A program made the translations under genes and the position numbers. Below, in pieces: positions 10,513 to 21,243 of a stretch of 64,000 nt of DNA. The notes beneath the pieces were generated by a model that saw nothing but the letters and a program-made list of their open reading frames with translations, had not been told where the DNA came from and did no database searches. Position 1 is the first letter of the stretch. Each line of letters begins with the position of its first letter. This DNA is from Adiantum capillus-veneris (taxonomy: Eukaryota; Streptophyta; Polypodiopsida; Polypodiales; Pteridaceae), in contig CM043965.1 of assembly GCA_014529385.2 (NCBI GenBank), forward strand, positions 60,434,433-60,498,432. The letters are read 5' to 3'.

Positions 10513-12101
10513 TGTCATAATAATCAATATCTAATTCTCCTAAATGATTTTTTCATATTAAACTGATCATTTAATGTGGGGAAGTGCCAAGGGAGAAAAA
10601 GCTAGAATATTGGTTAAGTTAGCAGACCGGCCACAGTAGGGATCCAAAGGAGGGAAAATAGGGATCCAAAGGGGGGGCCATCTGCAAAAGAGCCATGTGA
10701 AACAATGGGCCAAAAAGACCCTAAGGTTCAGCCCATTAAGACTTCCAAAATGCTAAGGTTCCAAAATTCAAAGGTTGTGTCCAAAGGTTGACCCTAGGGA
10801 AAATTGGATGCTTAGTGTGAGCTCAAAAAGTCTTTGCATATCCCTACATGGGAGGGGGCGAGCCCCAAAGCTAGGGGATGAGAGAGAAAGCTACACACAC
10901 ACACACAGGCTCCCTTTACACAAAGGGAATGAGGGACACATGTCAGCTCCCTAGGCCAGATGCCCACAAGGTGTGCCCAATTCCTATTGGAAGACCCTTG
11001 AAGTGGACCAATGAGAATTAAGCTAGAGTAAATCTAGTTTAATTAATTAAAAAACATTTAATAAAAGAAACCAATAAGAATTAAGTGTCCTAGAAGACTA
11101 TTGGGCAGTCTCCCAAGGGGTCCAATGAGCATTCAGGAGCCCCATGGCTTGCCTGATTCCTATTGGCCAGGAGGCAAAGGGGTCCAATGAGAGTTTAGTT
11201 TAATTATTTAATTACCTAAAGCTCTCACAAAAGGGGAAAGGGGGACACATGTCAGAAGGCTATCACTTATGCTGCTTAATCCCTATTGGCTTGACCTGGG
11301 GAGGTCCAATGAGGCAAAAGCCAGCCTAACTTAGCAGCTAGGGCTCGCCCAAGAGAGGGAGGGGGCTGATTTTTGCTTGGCATTGACAGACACACTCTCA
11401 CACTTGACCATGTGTGAAGGGAAAATACTCTATCTCTTCCCAAGCTTTAATGGAGAGCTCATCACCTACTCCAAGCTTGTGAGATAGAAGCCTACATCAA
11501 CACTCTCTTGGCATGTGGATGCAAATCCAACCAAGAGCCAAGCTTCAATGCATGCTCATCTTCTCTACCAAGCTAATTACTAAGCTAAGCTATGCTAATA
11601 TGAGTGATTATGTGAGGAGATGTACTTCTTTCTCGTAAGATACTTCTTTTTCCTCTCAATCTACTCTCATACCCTGCTAGCTCTCACCATCTTCGAAGGT
11701 GTGTGAGGTCTTGGGTCTGAGAACGGGGATAATTCAAGTTGTGTTTGATTAAGTGTTTTGCTTGGTGTATGAAGCTTCCATCTTCATTGCACTAGCTATC
11801 TTGAAGGAACACAAAGAATTGTATTGTACAATGTCTCTCTTGATGGGAGAAACCATAATACAAAGCCTTTTGGAGGGGGGACCGGCTCCATGCAAATCCG
11901 GTCCTCAACTGTTGTCAATAGCTTAATTGCTCTCTCTTTTGAAAGTATTGTCGATGCTATCTAACTAGGTGTTATGCTTTTTGTTGCTCTCTCCACCCAA
12001 GCACTCTTGTAATTCTCATTAGGAATCAACTCTAATGAAATGCTCACTATGTTCATGCTAATTTCCGCTACACATAAGATTTTAGGCCATTAAATGTTAC
12101 A
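10513..12101 (+). repeat. Chromovirus 5' LTR
   Basis: 1589 bases from TGTCATAATAATC to AAATGTTACA. Almost identical to 17824-19414. It contains a (CA)n run near 10894 and several short CCAATGAG-type repeats. A diverged partial copy of the same LTR lies at 49779-50822. Confidence 0.95.
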
Positions 12102-12102
12102 T

Positions 12103-12114
12103 TGGTATCAGAGC
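12103..12114 (+). promoter_or_regulatory. Primer binding site, initiator Met tRNA type
   Basis: TGGTATCAGAGC lies one base after the 5' LTR end and matches the 3' end of plant initiator Met tRNA. Confidence 0.9.
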
Positions 12115-12518
12115 TCAAGGTTTCTCTTTTCTTGCTCAAGAAGGGAGGTCCTCAAGCTAGCTACAAATGGTTGGTATTATTAATTGCCTGTGAGTAAGTA
12201 GAATAGGGATTTTTCAGCCTTGCAGTGCGCCTGCCTTTGTGCAGTTAACGGGGCATCACCGTCGAGAGCTATGGTCTTAATAGTGGAGTCCTACGGGGCT
12301 TGCCTACGGCTTAACCACTATTGAGCTATTAGAAGCTTGACAGGAGCCGGTGCTGTTTTGGTGTCGAAAGACCCTCTCTTCTATTCCTTGCAATTAATGG
12401 TATTCGAGCCGCGGGTACAGTAGCTTGAGTGCTTTTTCTAAAGGGGTAAAGAGGAGTAGCAACTAGGGCTTGAAGTGCCAAAGTACACCTAAAAAGTTTA
12501 CACCTAAAAGTTGTTAGA

Positions 12519-15500
12519 ATGGCTGACAATATTAAAGAGAGTGAAATTAATGTTGATAACTTTGATTTTGCTCATGAGCAAGCTACTAATGATGCTTCAA
12601 TGCTTGTTAATTATCTTGTTTCTAGGCTTCAACAAGCCATGGGCAATCCATCTCTCCAAAGTGAAGTGCAACGGCAGCTCCGTGCTCACGGGATTCTCCA
12701 AGCTCATCACCATGACGAGAGAACACCTAGGAAGCCTCCTTGTGAGACTACCAAAAGAGGTCTCTCTCCGATTCGGGAAGAAGAAGAGAATCCATATGAA
12801 GGGCTCAAGAACTTACTTCTTGATGATGCATCTCCTTCCCAAAGGAGAACTCAAGAGCCTCCACCGAAGGAACGAGAAAGAAGCGAGTCTCCCGCCACCT
12901 CGGCGGAGATGGCTCCACGAAGACGGCGGGCTAAACGCTCTCCATCACCACCAAAGCGGAGAAGACCATCACACTCTTCTCCACGCCATAATTCAAAGAG
13001 GGATGATAAAAAGCAAGAGAAGAAAAAGGCGAGAAAGAGGACACCCTCTTCTCCATCTTCTTTATCCTCTTCCTCTTATGAAAGCTATGGTGAAGACGAC
13101 AAAGATCAAGACAAGAAAAAGGCGAGAAAGAGGTCACCCTCTTCTCCACCTTCTTCAAATTCTTCATCTTCTGAAGAAAGTGATGGTGCAACTTTTGAAC
13201 CATCAAAAAGAAGAGGCCATAGGAAATCCTATGCCGCATGGAAGAGGTCGTCCAAGCTGAAGAAATTCAAAGAGGGAGGGAAGAGCATCTCTTTCCTTAC
13301 CTATGATGGCACCTTCGGTGCTACAGACAAAGTTTTGGCCTTTATCCAGCAATTCGATGCGGCGTTTGGAGATGAGGGCTTCACGGAGTCCTCTAAGCTA
13401 CGCCATGTAGCTATGCACTTTCAAAAGTCCGCCAGACAATGGTGGTCTAGCCTACGAGCCAACGGTGAAGCTCCACGAACATGGAAGGCTTTAAGAGCTT
13501 CCATTATGAAGCAGTTTTTGGCCACCGATGCCAAAGACAAAGTACTCACCGAATGGCGAAGCTTAAAGCTCTCTCCCAATGAATCCATCCACAAATATGT
13601 AGACAAGTTTTGGGACCTACAACTCAAAGCCACTGTCTTCAAAAAGTTGGATTTTGGAGAGCAAAAGCAACAATTTTGTGCGGGCTTAACCGAAGAAATG
13701 GCGGAGTATGTCAACTCCCAAAGGCCACGTACCATATCGGCGGTAATACACCATACTATGGTGGCCTCGCGAATCAATTTCCAAACGGGGGGTAAAAGAA
13801 ATAATAAGCCCCCGGAAAACAAAGGTTCCAATGAGCCTAAGGGGAAGGACAATGTCCAAAAGTCTCCTAAGGGCAATTCCAACAAAGCTAAAGAGAAGGG
13901 AGTTTACAAAGGAAAGAATAAACTCTCTCCTGAAGAGCTTGAGCGTTATCGTAAAGATAACCGGTGTTTCAAGTGCGGCGAACAAGGGCATGCGTACCGC
14001 GCTTGTCCCCAAAAGAACAACCGCCAAGATCCTCCTAGAGCTTCTTTGGTTGAAATCCAAGAGGAGGAGATTCACCAAACTCACCACAAAGGATCTCCTC
14101 TATGCCATGCTTGGGGAAAGGTAAGAGAACATGATGCTTTTATTCTCTTTGACCCTGGTTCTACTCACAATTTTATATCTATGGAGTTAGCCACCAAGCT
14201 AGGCATACAATCCTACGAGATGGGAGATATCCTACCCGCAGACAGTGCCTTCAAGGGGCAAGAAGCTTCAGTCACTCCCTTAATCGGGAAATTGAGGCTT
14301 CATGTCCAAGGCTATGTGGACAAAGAGGATTTCTTTATCTCTCCTCTCAAGCATGAGGATGTAATCCTAGGGGCACCATGGTTTGACCGTCTGGCTGCCC
14401 ATGTTAAATTTCCTGAAAGGAGAATCTCCTTTAAGTTCAGGGAAAAGGACATGTATATAGATGCTAGGGAGATGGGTAACACCATCCCCATTGTACATAC
14501 ACCAGCTTTCAACAAGTCAATAAAGAGCTCTATTTCCGTGTACATGATTTTTGTTAAAGATTCTCAAAATGAACCTAATGCTTTAGCAAAAGAAAATAAA
14601 AGCAACCAAAAGGAATTAGAGTTATCCAATTTTCTCAAGGGGTTTCAAGATGTCTTTATTGACGACATCCCTTGTGAGCTACCTCCTAAACGAGGTAATG
14701 ACGACCATGCAATTGAACTTCTTCCAGGAAGTTCACCGCCTAACAAACCTCCTTATAGAGTTTCTCAAGCTCAACAAGAGGAGATTATGCGGCAAGTGCA
14801 TGAGTTAATTGAGAAGGGCATGGTTAGGCCTAGCTCATCTCCATTTTGCTCACCTGTGCTATTAGTGCAAAAGAAAGACGGCACATATCGTATGTGTGTC
14901 GACTATAGAGCACTAAATAGGATCACTATCAAGAATAGGTTTCCCGTTCCACGGGTAGAAGACCTATTTGATAAGCTACAAGGATCGACCTACTTCAGTA
15001 GGATTGACCTAAAAAGTGGCTATCATCAAATAAGGATAGTTGATCAAGACATTGTAAAGACCGCATTTCGTACTACATTTGGTCTTTACGAATACATTGT
15101 CATGCCTTTTGGCTTGACTAATGCACCAGCCACATTTAACCGCTTGATGGAGAAGCTGTTCAGACCTCATCGAACCTTCACTGGAGTGTTCTTTGATGAT
15201 ATTATCATCTACTCTAATTCATTAGAGGAACACAAGCAACACCTCCAGGTAATATTTCAAGTTTTAAGAGAGAATAAACTTTATGTTAATCGAAAGAAAA
15301 GTGAATTTTTCTTGCAAGAGATTCAATATTTAGGTCACATTATCTCTCAAGATGGAATCCAAATGGATCCATCCAAGTTAGAGGTAATAAAAGGATGGCC
15401 TAAACCAAGGAATCTTCATGAACTAAGAAGCTTTATAGGTATGTGTGCATACTATAGACGCTTCATAGAAAAGTTCTCACAAATTGCGGGACCATTACAT

Positions 15501-17333
15501 GACCTAACAAAGAAAAATGTTAGGTATACGTGGTCTGCTAAGGAGAACAATGCTTTCGAAAAGCTTAAAGAAAAGCTTATCTCTCAACCTGTGCTTACAC
15601 TACCGGATCTCTCAAAACCATTTGAGGTCCAATGTGATGCTTGTGGTGATTGCCTTGGGGCTGTTTTGCTCCAAGAAGGGCACGCCATAGGCTATGAGAG
15701 TCGAAGGCTCGACCCTGTTGAGCAAGCTCTAGGCATATACGAAAAAGAACTCCTTGCAGTTCTACATGCCTTAGACTCATGGAAGCACTATTTATTGGGG
15801 ACTCCTTTCATTCTGCGAACGGATCACCAAAGTCTTAAGTACTTCATGACGCAGACCAAGCTCTCCGACAAACAAATGAGGTGGGCAAATTTCCTTTCGC
15901 AATTTCATTTTCATATTGCTCACATTGCTGGCAAGCATAATCAAGTAGCCGATGCACTCTCAAGACGACCGAGAGTGAATGCGGTTTCCATAGCAACTCA
16001 CAATGATCTATCTTTAATGATAGATGAGTATGCTATTGATCCCGATTTTAGAGATGTGATTTCAGCCCTTGCCTTAGGGAAGAAAGAAGAACCATTTACT
16101 TTACAAGATGGTTATCTTCTCTATGGCAATAGACTATGCGTTACTAACTCACTACGTGAGAAAGTAATGTATGAATCTCATGCTCCCCCATATGCGGGGC
16201 ATAGAGGGATTCAGTCTACCCTAAAGGGAATTGAAACATATTTCTATTGGCCTACCATGAAAGTGAACATACATGAGTATGTTTCCAAATGTGTGGTATG
16301 TCAAAAGACAAAATTTGATAGAGGGAAGCAACTTGGATTGCTTCAACCCTTGCCAATCCCTAATTCACCATGGGAGAGCATATCCATGGATTTTATCTTT
16401 GGATTGCCTAAGTCTATCCATGGGAATACGGGAATATGGACGATAGTAGACAGGTTCAGTAAACAAGCTCATTTTATACCTGTCAAAAAGACTATCAAAG
16501 CCCATCAAATGGCAACCCTCTTCATTTCACAAATTTTCAAGTACCATGGCTTGCCAATGTCCATAGTGTCGGATAGAGATCCTAGAATGACCAGTAATTT
16601 CTGGAAGGGTCTCTTTGAGAATTTAGGAACAAGGCTAAACTTCTCTTCGGCCTATCATCCACAAACTGATGGCCAAAGTGAAATAGCTAACCTAACTATT
16701 CTCGATCTACTAAAAGCCTATGTAACGGAAGTAGATCAAAGATCCCAATGGGAGAAGTACTTACCCTTAGTAGAGTATGCTTACAATAACACTGTACATA
16801 CTTCTATAGGAAAAGCACCTTTCGAGGTAATTGAGGGAAGATCAAAAAGTCCCTTGCTACTTAAGGTACATGGGAAGATCTTCGCTGCAGATGAGTATAG
16901 CCGAGACCTACAAGAATCTTTCCAAAAGATTAAGGATGCTATCTCTATCTCACAGCAAAGGCAAAAGGCTGCTGCTGACAAGCACAGAAGAGCCCAAACC
17001 TTTAAAGAAAACGATTGGGTCTTGTTAAAGTTTCCCAAGGCTCGATTAAGGCACACTACGGGCAAGAATCCTACGGGTCACCAAAAGTACTATGCTAAAC
17101 TAGCAAAAAGGTACTATGGTCCCTTCCAAATTCTTAGGCCAATCAATGAGATGGCCTATCAACTTAAGTTGCCCAATCATTGGCTCATACACAATGCTTT
17201 TCATGTGAGCCTTTTAAAGCCTTACAAAGGAGAGCCACCTCAAGAACCAACTATTGAAGACCCACCGGAGATCGAGACCACGAGGAGGTGCTGCAGCCCG
17301 AGTCCATTCTCCGACATGAAGACAAGGTATTAA
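12519..17333 (+). CDS. Ty3/gypsy gag-pol polyprotein
   Basis: 1604 codons in one frame. Residues ~1-245 are charged and Ser/Pro/Lys/Arg-rich. Residues ~250-425 are the Gag capsid region (FLTYDG...QWWSSLRA). The zinc knuckle CFKCGEQGHAYRAC is at ~483-496. The protease active site DPGSTHNF starts at D545. RT spans about 750-960 with YRMCVDYRALN and VFFDDIIIYS (D893, D894). RNase H is at ~1028-1115. The integrase zinc finger (H...H...CxxC) is at ~1215-1265, and the catalytic core has D1291, D1352 and E1388, i.e. DD35E spacing. The protein makes Gag particles and reverse transcribes and integrates the element. The start chosen is the first ATG, ~400 bases after the PBS. The ORF ends early: after LLKPYKGEPP it passes into unrelated residues (RRCCSPSPFS), because the chromodomain is in another frame. 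Confidence 0.95.
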   Translation: MADNIKESEINVDNFDFAHEQATNDASMLVNYLVSRLQQAMGNPSLQSEVQRQLRAHGILQAHHHDERTPRKPPCETTKRGLSPIREEEENPYEGLKNLLLDDASPSQRRTQEPPPKERERSESPATSAEMAPRRRRAKRSPSPPKRRRPSHSSPRHNSKRDDKKQEKKKARKRTPSSPSSLSSSSYESYGEDDKDQDKKKARKRSPSSPPSSNSSSSEESDGATFEPSKRRGHRKSYAAWKRSSKLKKFKEGGKSISFLTYDGTFGATDKVLAFIQQFDAAFGDEGFTESSKLRHVAMHFQKSARQWWSSLRANGEAPRTWKALRASIMKQFLATDAKDKVLTEWRSLKLSPNESIHKYVDKFWDLQLKATVFKKLDFGEQKQQFCAGLTEEMAEYVNSQRPRTISAVIHHTMVASRINFQTGGKRNNKPPENKGSNEPKGKDNVQKSPKGNSNKAKEKGVYKGKNKLSPEELERYRKDNRCFKCGEQGHAYRACPQKNNRQDPPRASLVEIQEEEIHQTHHKGSPLCHAWGKVREHDAFILFDPGSTHNFISMELATKLGIQSYEMGDILPADSAFKGQEASVTPLIGKLRLHVQGYVDKEDFFISPLKHEDVILGAPWFDRLAAHVKFPERRISFKFREKDMYIDAREMGNTIPIVHTPAFNKSIKSSISVYMIFVKDSQNEPNALAKENKSNQKELELSNFLKGFQDVFIDDIPCELPPKRGNDDHAIELLPGSSPPNKPPYRVSQAQQEEIMRQVHELIEKGMVRPSSSPFCSPVLLVQKKDGTYRMCVDYRALNRITIKNRFPVPRVEDLFDKLQGSTYFSRIDLKSGYHQIRIVDQDIVKTAFRTTFGLYEYIVMPFGLTNAPATFNRLMEKLFRPHRTFTGVFFDDIIIYSNSLEEHKQHLQVIFQVLRENKLYVNRKKSEFFLQEIQYLGHIISQDGIQMDPSKLEVIKGWPKPRNLHELRSFIGMCAYYRRFIEKFSQIAGPLHDLTKKNVRYTWSAKENNAFEKLKEKLISQPVLTLPDLSKPFEVQCDACGDCLGAVLLQEGHAIGYESRRLDPVEQALGIYEKELLAVLHALDSWKHYLLGTPFILRTDHQSLKYFMTQTKLSDKQMRWANFLSQFHFHIAHIAGKHNQVADALSRRPRVNAVSIATHNDLSLMIDEYAIDPDFRDVISALALGKKEEPFTLQDGYLLYGNRLCVTNSLREKVMYESHAPPYAGHRGIQSTLKGIETYFYWPTMKVNIHEYVSKCVVCQKTKFDRGKQLGLLQPLPIPNSPWESISMDFIFGLPKSIHGNTGIWTIVDRFSKQAHFIPVKKTIKAHQMATLFISQIFKYHGLPMSIVSDRDPRMTSNFWKGLFENLGTRLNFSSAYHPQTDGQSEIANLTILDLLKAYVTEVDQRSQWEKYLPLVEYAYNNTVHTSIGKAPFEVIEGRSKSPLLLKVHGKIFAADEYSRDLQESFQKIKDAISISQQRQKAAADKHRRAQTFKENDWVLLKFPKARLRHTTGKNPTGHQKYYAKLAKRYYGPFQILRPINEMAYQLKLPNHWLIHNAFHVSLLKPYKGEPPQEPTIEDPPEIETTRRCCSPSPFSDMKTRY

Positions 17334-17467
17334 GAGGCGGTAAGACTATCAGACGATATCTTATTAAGTTTAAGAATTATCCTTTTGAAGATGCTAGATG
17401 GATGCAAGGCATACAATTAAAGGATAACCTAAACCTTGTCAATGCTTACAATGCTTCCCAAGAGTAA
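17282..17467 (+). pseudogene. Out-of-frame chromodomain of the chromovirus
   Basis: Read two bases over from the gag-pol frame, this segment gives EEVLQPESILRHEDK, then RRYLIKFKNYPFEDARW, ending ...NAYNASQE and a TAA. That is a chromodomain-like module (aromatic, YLIKFK, FEDARW core) normally fused to the integrase C-terminus, where it directs integration to chosen chromatin. It overlaps the last ~50 bases of the gag-pol ORF, so a single one-base indel near 17275-17281 explains the split. A programmed frameshift is possible but no typical slippery site is evident. Confidence 0.75.
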
Positions 17468-17823
17468 GCAAATGTACAAAATGTTAAAAATGAACAAAAA
17501 TTTTTGTCTTATAAGACTCTCTTTTTCTTATTTGTGCACAAAAATGAAGTAGTATGCATGCTTAGATCAAGTTTGCGGAGACGACGTCTCCCGAACACCA
17601 AGTAGAGCTTGTCACTCTACTATGGAAGACTGATAGGACTAATGTGCAGACATGCTTGCGGCAGCCTCAGGCTCTCAAGCGCCAAATGGACTAGTCATCC
17701 ATTATGGAATGATGTCGTAGGGTAACATAGGGATCCTCTACCCGCTAAGAAAAGGACTCATGTATATGCTTTATCTTCTCTACACCATAGTCGAGGACGA
17801 CTATGATTTCAAGAGAGAGGTAA
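17468..17823 (+). other. Untranslated region between chromodomain and 3' LTR
   Basis: About 350 bases of the element with no ORF, ending in the PPT. Confidence 0.7.
17811..17820 (+). promoter_or_regulatory. Polypurine tract
   Basis: AAGAGAGAGG lies three bases before the TG of the 3' LTR, the plus-strand primer for reverse transcription. Confidence 0.75.
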
Positions 17824-19414
17824 TGTCATAATAATCAATATCTAATTCTCCTAAATGATTTTCTCATATTAAACTGATCATTTAATGTGGGGAAGTGCCA
17901 AGGGAGAAAAAGCTAGAATATTGGTTAAGTTAGCAGACCGGCCACAGTAGGGATCCAAAGGAGGGAAAATAGGGATCCAAAGGGGGGGCCATCTGCAAAA
18001 GAGCCATGTGAAACAATGGGCCAAAAAGACCCTAAGGTTCAGCCCATTAAGACTTCCAAAATGCTAAGGTTCCAAAATTCAAAGGTTGTGTCCAAAGGTT
18101 GACCCTAGGGAAAATTGGATGCTTAGTGTGAGCTCAAAAAGTCTTTGCATATCCCTACATGGGAGGGGGCGAGCCCCAAAGCTAGGGGATGAGAGAGAAA
18201 GCTACACACACACACACAGGCTCCCTTTACACAAAGGGAATGAGGGACACATGTCAGCTCCCTAGGCCAGATGCCCACAAGGTGTGCCCAATTCCTATTG
18301 GAAGACCCTTGAAGTGGACCAATGAGAATTAAGCTAGAGTAAATCTAGTTTAATTAATTAAAAAACATTTAATAAAAGAAACCAATAAGAATTAAGTGTC
18401 CTATAAGACTATTGGGCAGTCTCCCAAGGGGTCCAATGAGCATTCAGGAGCCCCATGGCTTGCCTGATTCCTATTGGCCAGGAGGCAAAGGGGTCCAATG
18501 AGAGTTTAGTTTAATTATTTAATTACCTAAAGCTCTCACAAAAGGGGAAAGGGGGACACATGTCAGAAGGCTATCACTTATGCTGCTTAATCCCTATTGG
18601 CTTGACCTGGGGAGGTCCAATGAGGCAAAAGCCAGCCTAACTTAGCAGCTAGGGCTCGCCCAAGAGAGGGAGGGGGCTGATTTTTGCTTGGCATTGACAG
18701 ACACACTCTCACACTTGACCATGTGTGAAGGGGAAAATACTCTATCTCTTCCCAAGCTTTAATGGAGAGCTCATCACCTACTCCAAGCTTGTGAGATAGA
18801 AGCCTACATCAACACTCTCTTGGCATGTGGATGCAAATCCAACCAAGAGCCAAGCTTCAATGCATGCTCATCTTCTCTACCAAGCTAATTACTAAGCTAA
18901 GCTATGCTAATATGAGTGATTATGTGAGGAGATGTACTTCTTTCTCGTAAGATACTTCTTTTTCCTCTCAATCTACTCTCATACCCTGCTAGCTCTCACC
19001 ATCTTCGAAGGTGTGTGAGGTCTTGGGTCTGAGAACGGGGATAATTCAAGTTGTGTTTGATTAAGTGTTTTGCTTGGTGTATGAAGCTTCCATCTTCATT
19101 GCACTAGCTCATCTTGAAGGAACACAAAGAATTGTATTGTACAATGTCTCTCTTGATGGGAGAAACCATAATACAAAGCCTTTTGGAGGGGGGACCGGCT
19201 CCAAGCAAATCCGGTCCTCAACTGTTGTCAATAGCTTAATTGCTCTCTCTTTTGAAAGTATTGTCGATGCTATCTAACTAGGTGTTATGCTTTTTGTTGC
19301 TCTCTCCACCCAAGCACTCTTGTAATTCTCATTAGGATTCAACTCTAATGAAATGCTCACTATGTTCATGCTAATTTCCGCTACACATAAGATTTTAGGC
19401 CATTAAATGTTTCA
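17824..19414 (+). repeat. Chromovirus 3' LTR
   Basis: 1591 bases, TGTCATAATA to AATGTTTCA. Followed directly by the target duplication AACAT. Confidence 0.95.
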
Positions 19415-19567
19415 AACATTGCAGAGTTTTCTAGAGTATTCATGAATGAGAAGAACATACCTCATTGTTATTGGGATAATACTATTGCTACAGGTTTTTA
19501 CATTATGAAAAGGACCCCTACTACTGCAATACATGATATGACTATTGGGGGTACCATCATAGCATAG
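19415..19567 (+). pseudogene. Copia integrase, 3' part after the nested insertion
   Basis: Starting in the target duplication, the frame reads NIAEFSRVFMNEKNIPHCYW and then DNTIATGFYIMKRTPTTAIHD, which is the C-terminal core of a Ty1/copia integrase (cf. the usual A..M..E...P...W..A...A.Y..NR.PT pattern). It continues the block ending at 10512 in the same frame. It ends at a TAG at 19565-19567. Confidence 0.85.
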
Positions 19568-20353
19568 CTCCAATGAACAACAATAAGTGTCAATATGGAG
19601 AGATGAGCTACCCGGCTAGGGCATCGAAACACTCACCAATTAGTGAGCTACGCATGGAAACACGAATTGGTGGGAGGCCACTAATGCTCAAGTGGAGGGT
19701 GCTGACAAGGGGGCAATTAAGAAATCTCGAGATGCGTGGTATACGACAATGATTGTCAATAGTCGGCACCTTTGGAGTCTTATGCTGACATAGGAAAGCT
19801 GGCTGTCCAGATATAAAAGAAGCAACAAGTAACTGAGAAACCTTATTGACACCATTACTGGGAAATTGGAAACTAGTCTGGAAACCATTAGCTAGACATT
19901 TTGGTATGTATTAAAATTCAAGAAAAGAGAGAAGGAATGTAGAAGGTGGGAACCAACCTTAAGCTAGACTGGCAGGCGGAGGAAGGCTCTAGGAGCAGTA
20001 ACCAGCGAGTTATCACAGTAATTGATAGTGCACAGTCAGTCACAAACACCAATCTGATAGTCTGTAAATAGGACCCATTACTCATTTGTATAGCTTTTGA
20101 CTCTTTAGAATCTTCATTAGTCTACATTTGGAGCTACTTGTGCTCTTGTAATCATTTTGGTACACTCTTCCTCTTCTGTAATGACAAAGCTAGCTCCTGG
20201 GATATTGAATGCTCTCTAGTGTATTCTGCATATCTAAAACAATCCCAGTTCCATTTTCATTAACAATATCTTGTCTTTCACTTCTAGTGTTTCATCTTTC
20301 AATCCTAGTGTTTCTTCTTTAAATTCTAGTATTGTTTTCAAGCAATCATTGTG
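19568..20353. other. Unassigned LTR-like sequence
   Basis: No ORF of note. CTGTAAATAGGACCCATTAC at 20062-20081 followed by pyrimidine-rich sequence resembles a TATA/R region, and TTCTAGTGTTTC-type words repeat at 20280-20335. Likely a piece of another LTR in the plus orientation, cut off on the right by the next element. Confidence 0.35.
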
Positions 20354-21231
20354 TGGGATGCGTTTCTAACCTCACTCCTATCTTACTACAGACATAGCAA
20401 GAACCATGAACATAATAATCAATCCATGGGACGAAGCTGACTCGACTAGTGCATAGAGGCTACAAGAGGGTGTCAATATCTTGGAAAACAATAGACAACT
20501 GGCATTTAACACAATCTACACTCAAATGACCAAAGTCACCAAAAGCTAATAACTAATCGGCAAACAAAACATGACCATTATAACATCAAAGGACGTTCGA
20601 ATGTTACGAAACTTATAGGACAAGTATATAAGACCTAAGTACCCATGCTTATGGTTTCAAACCTCACTTTTGATGAAGTGCAAAAATCACGATTATTAAC
20701 AGCAATGAGTTTTTGACCTAGTCATTTTTGACCTCGAATGCATCTAAATGCTTAGCAATGATGCCCCAATATCCGCCTAGGCCTACTTTGTGAATTTCTA
20801 GCTTAAATTCCTACTTATGATGAAATTAGGCCACAGGTTGGCGACGCCATAAGCTACGGATTACCACGATATGTTTATGTCAATGCATAGAGCTCTTGCC
20901 TGCGGATGCAACACAACTGACTGTAGTACAATGCGACAATCGTGAAGGGAGTAGGAAGTGCGAGACGGAGAGAAGTGAGCGTCGTTAGCTCAGGCTATGT
21001 TTCTATTATCCAAAACTTAAAAAGAACTTACAGAAATTGGTCAAAAACTAATAATCTGGGAGCTCTAACTAAGGATAGGTTGATACAATCTGGAAGCTTA
21101 TAGCCCCGGCTCATTGGTTACAATATCCACCTAGAAAATAGGAGTTACAATATTCTAGATTTATCAAAATAAAAAGTGTTTTTACAATAGAACTCCCAAA
21201 AAATGTTACATGGGTTAGCTTGCTACTAACA
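20354..21231 (-). repeat. 3' LTR of the 18.7-kb element
   Basis: 878 bases, TGGGATG...TAACA on the plus strand; about 90% like 38164-39069 by eye, which has an extra ~30-base stretch (TTTTATACCTTAGCC) near 38850. Contains a CACGATTATTAAC word like the half-hairpins of the internal spacers. Confidence 0.85.
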
Positions 21232-21243
21232 TTCCCCCCCTCC
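21232..21243 (-). promoter_or_regulatory. Polypurine tract
   Basis: On the minus strand GGAGGGGGGGAA directly precedes the TGTTAG start of the 3' LTR. The same arrangement recurs at 59900-59911. Confidence 0.85.

Larger units (their letters stand above)
10513..19414 (+). mobile_element. Nearly intact Ty3/gypsy chromovirus
   Basis: 8.9 kb with all structural parts: 5' LTR, iMet-type PBS, leader, gag-pol ORF, PPT, 3' LTR, and AACAT duplicated on both sides. The two LTRs differ at about eight positions seen by eye over ~1590 bases, so the insertion is recent compared with everything around it. It sits inside the integrase of a Ty1/copia element. The only coding defect I find is a frameshift before the chromodomain. 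Confidence 0.95.
7415..19567 (+). mobile_element. Ty1/copia retrotransposon, decayed, split by a nested chromovirus
   Basis: Order on the plus strand: 5' LTR (7415-7765), PBS, gag, protease, integrase first half, then a Ty3 insertion (10513-19414), then the rest of the integrase core to 19567. No copia RT, RNase H or 3' LTR is recognisable downstream, so the 3' half is deleted. Many stops and frameshifts make it non-autonomous. Removing the chromovirus and one copy of its 5-base target duplication restores a continuous copia integrase reading frame across the junction. Confidence 0.85.
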
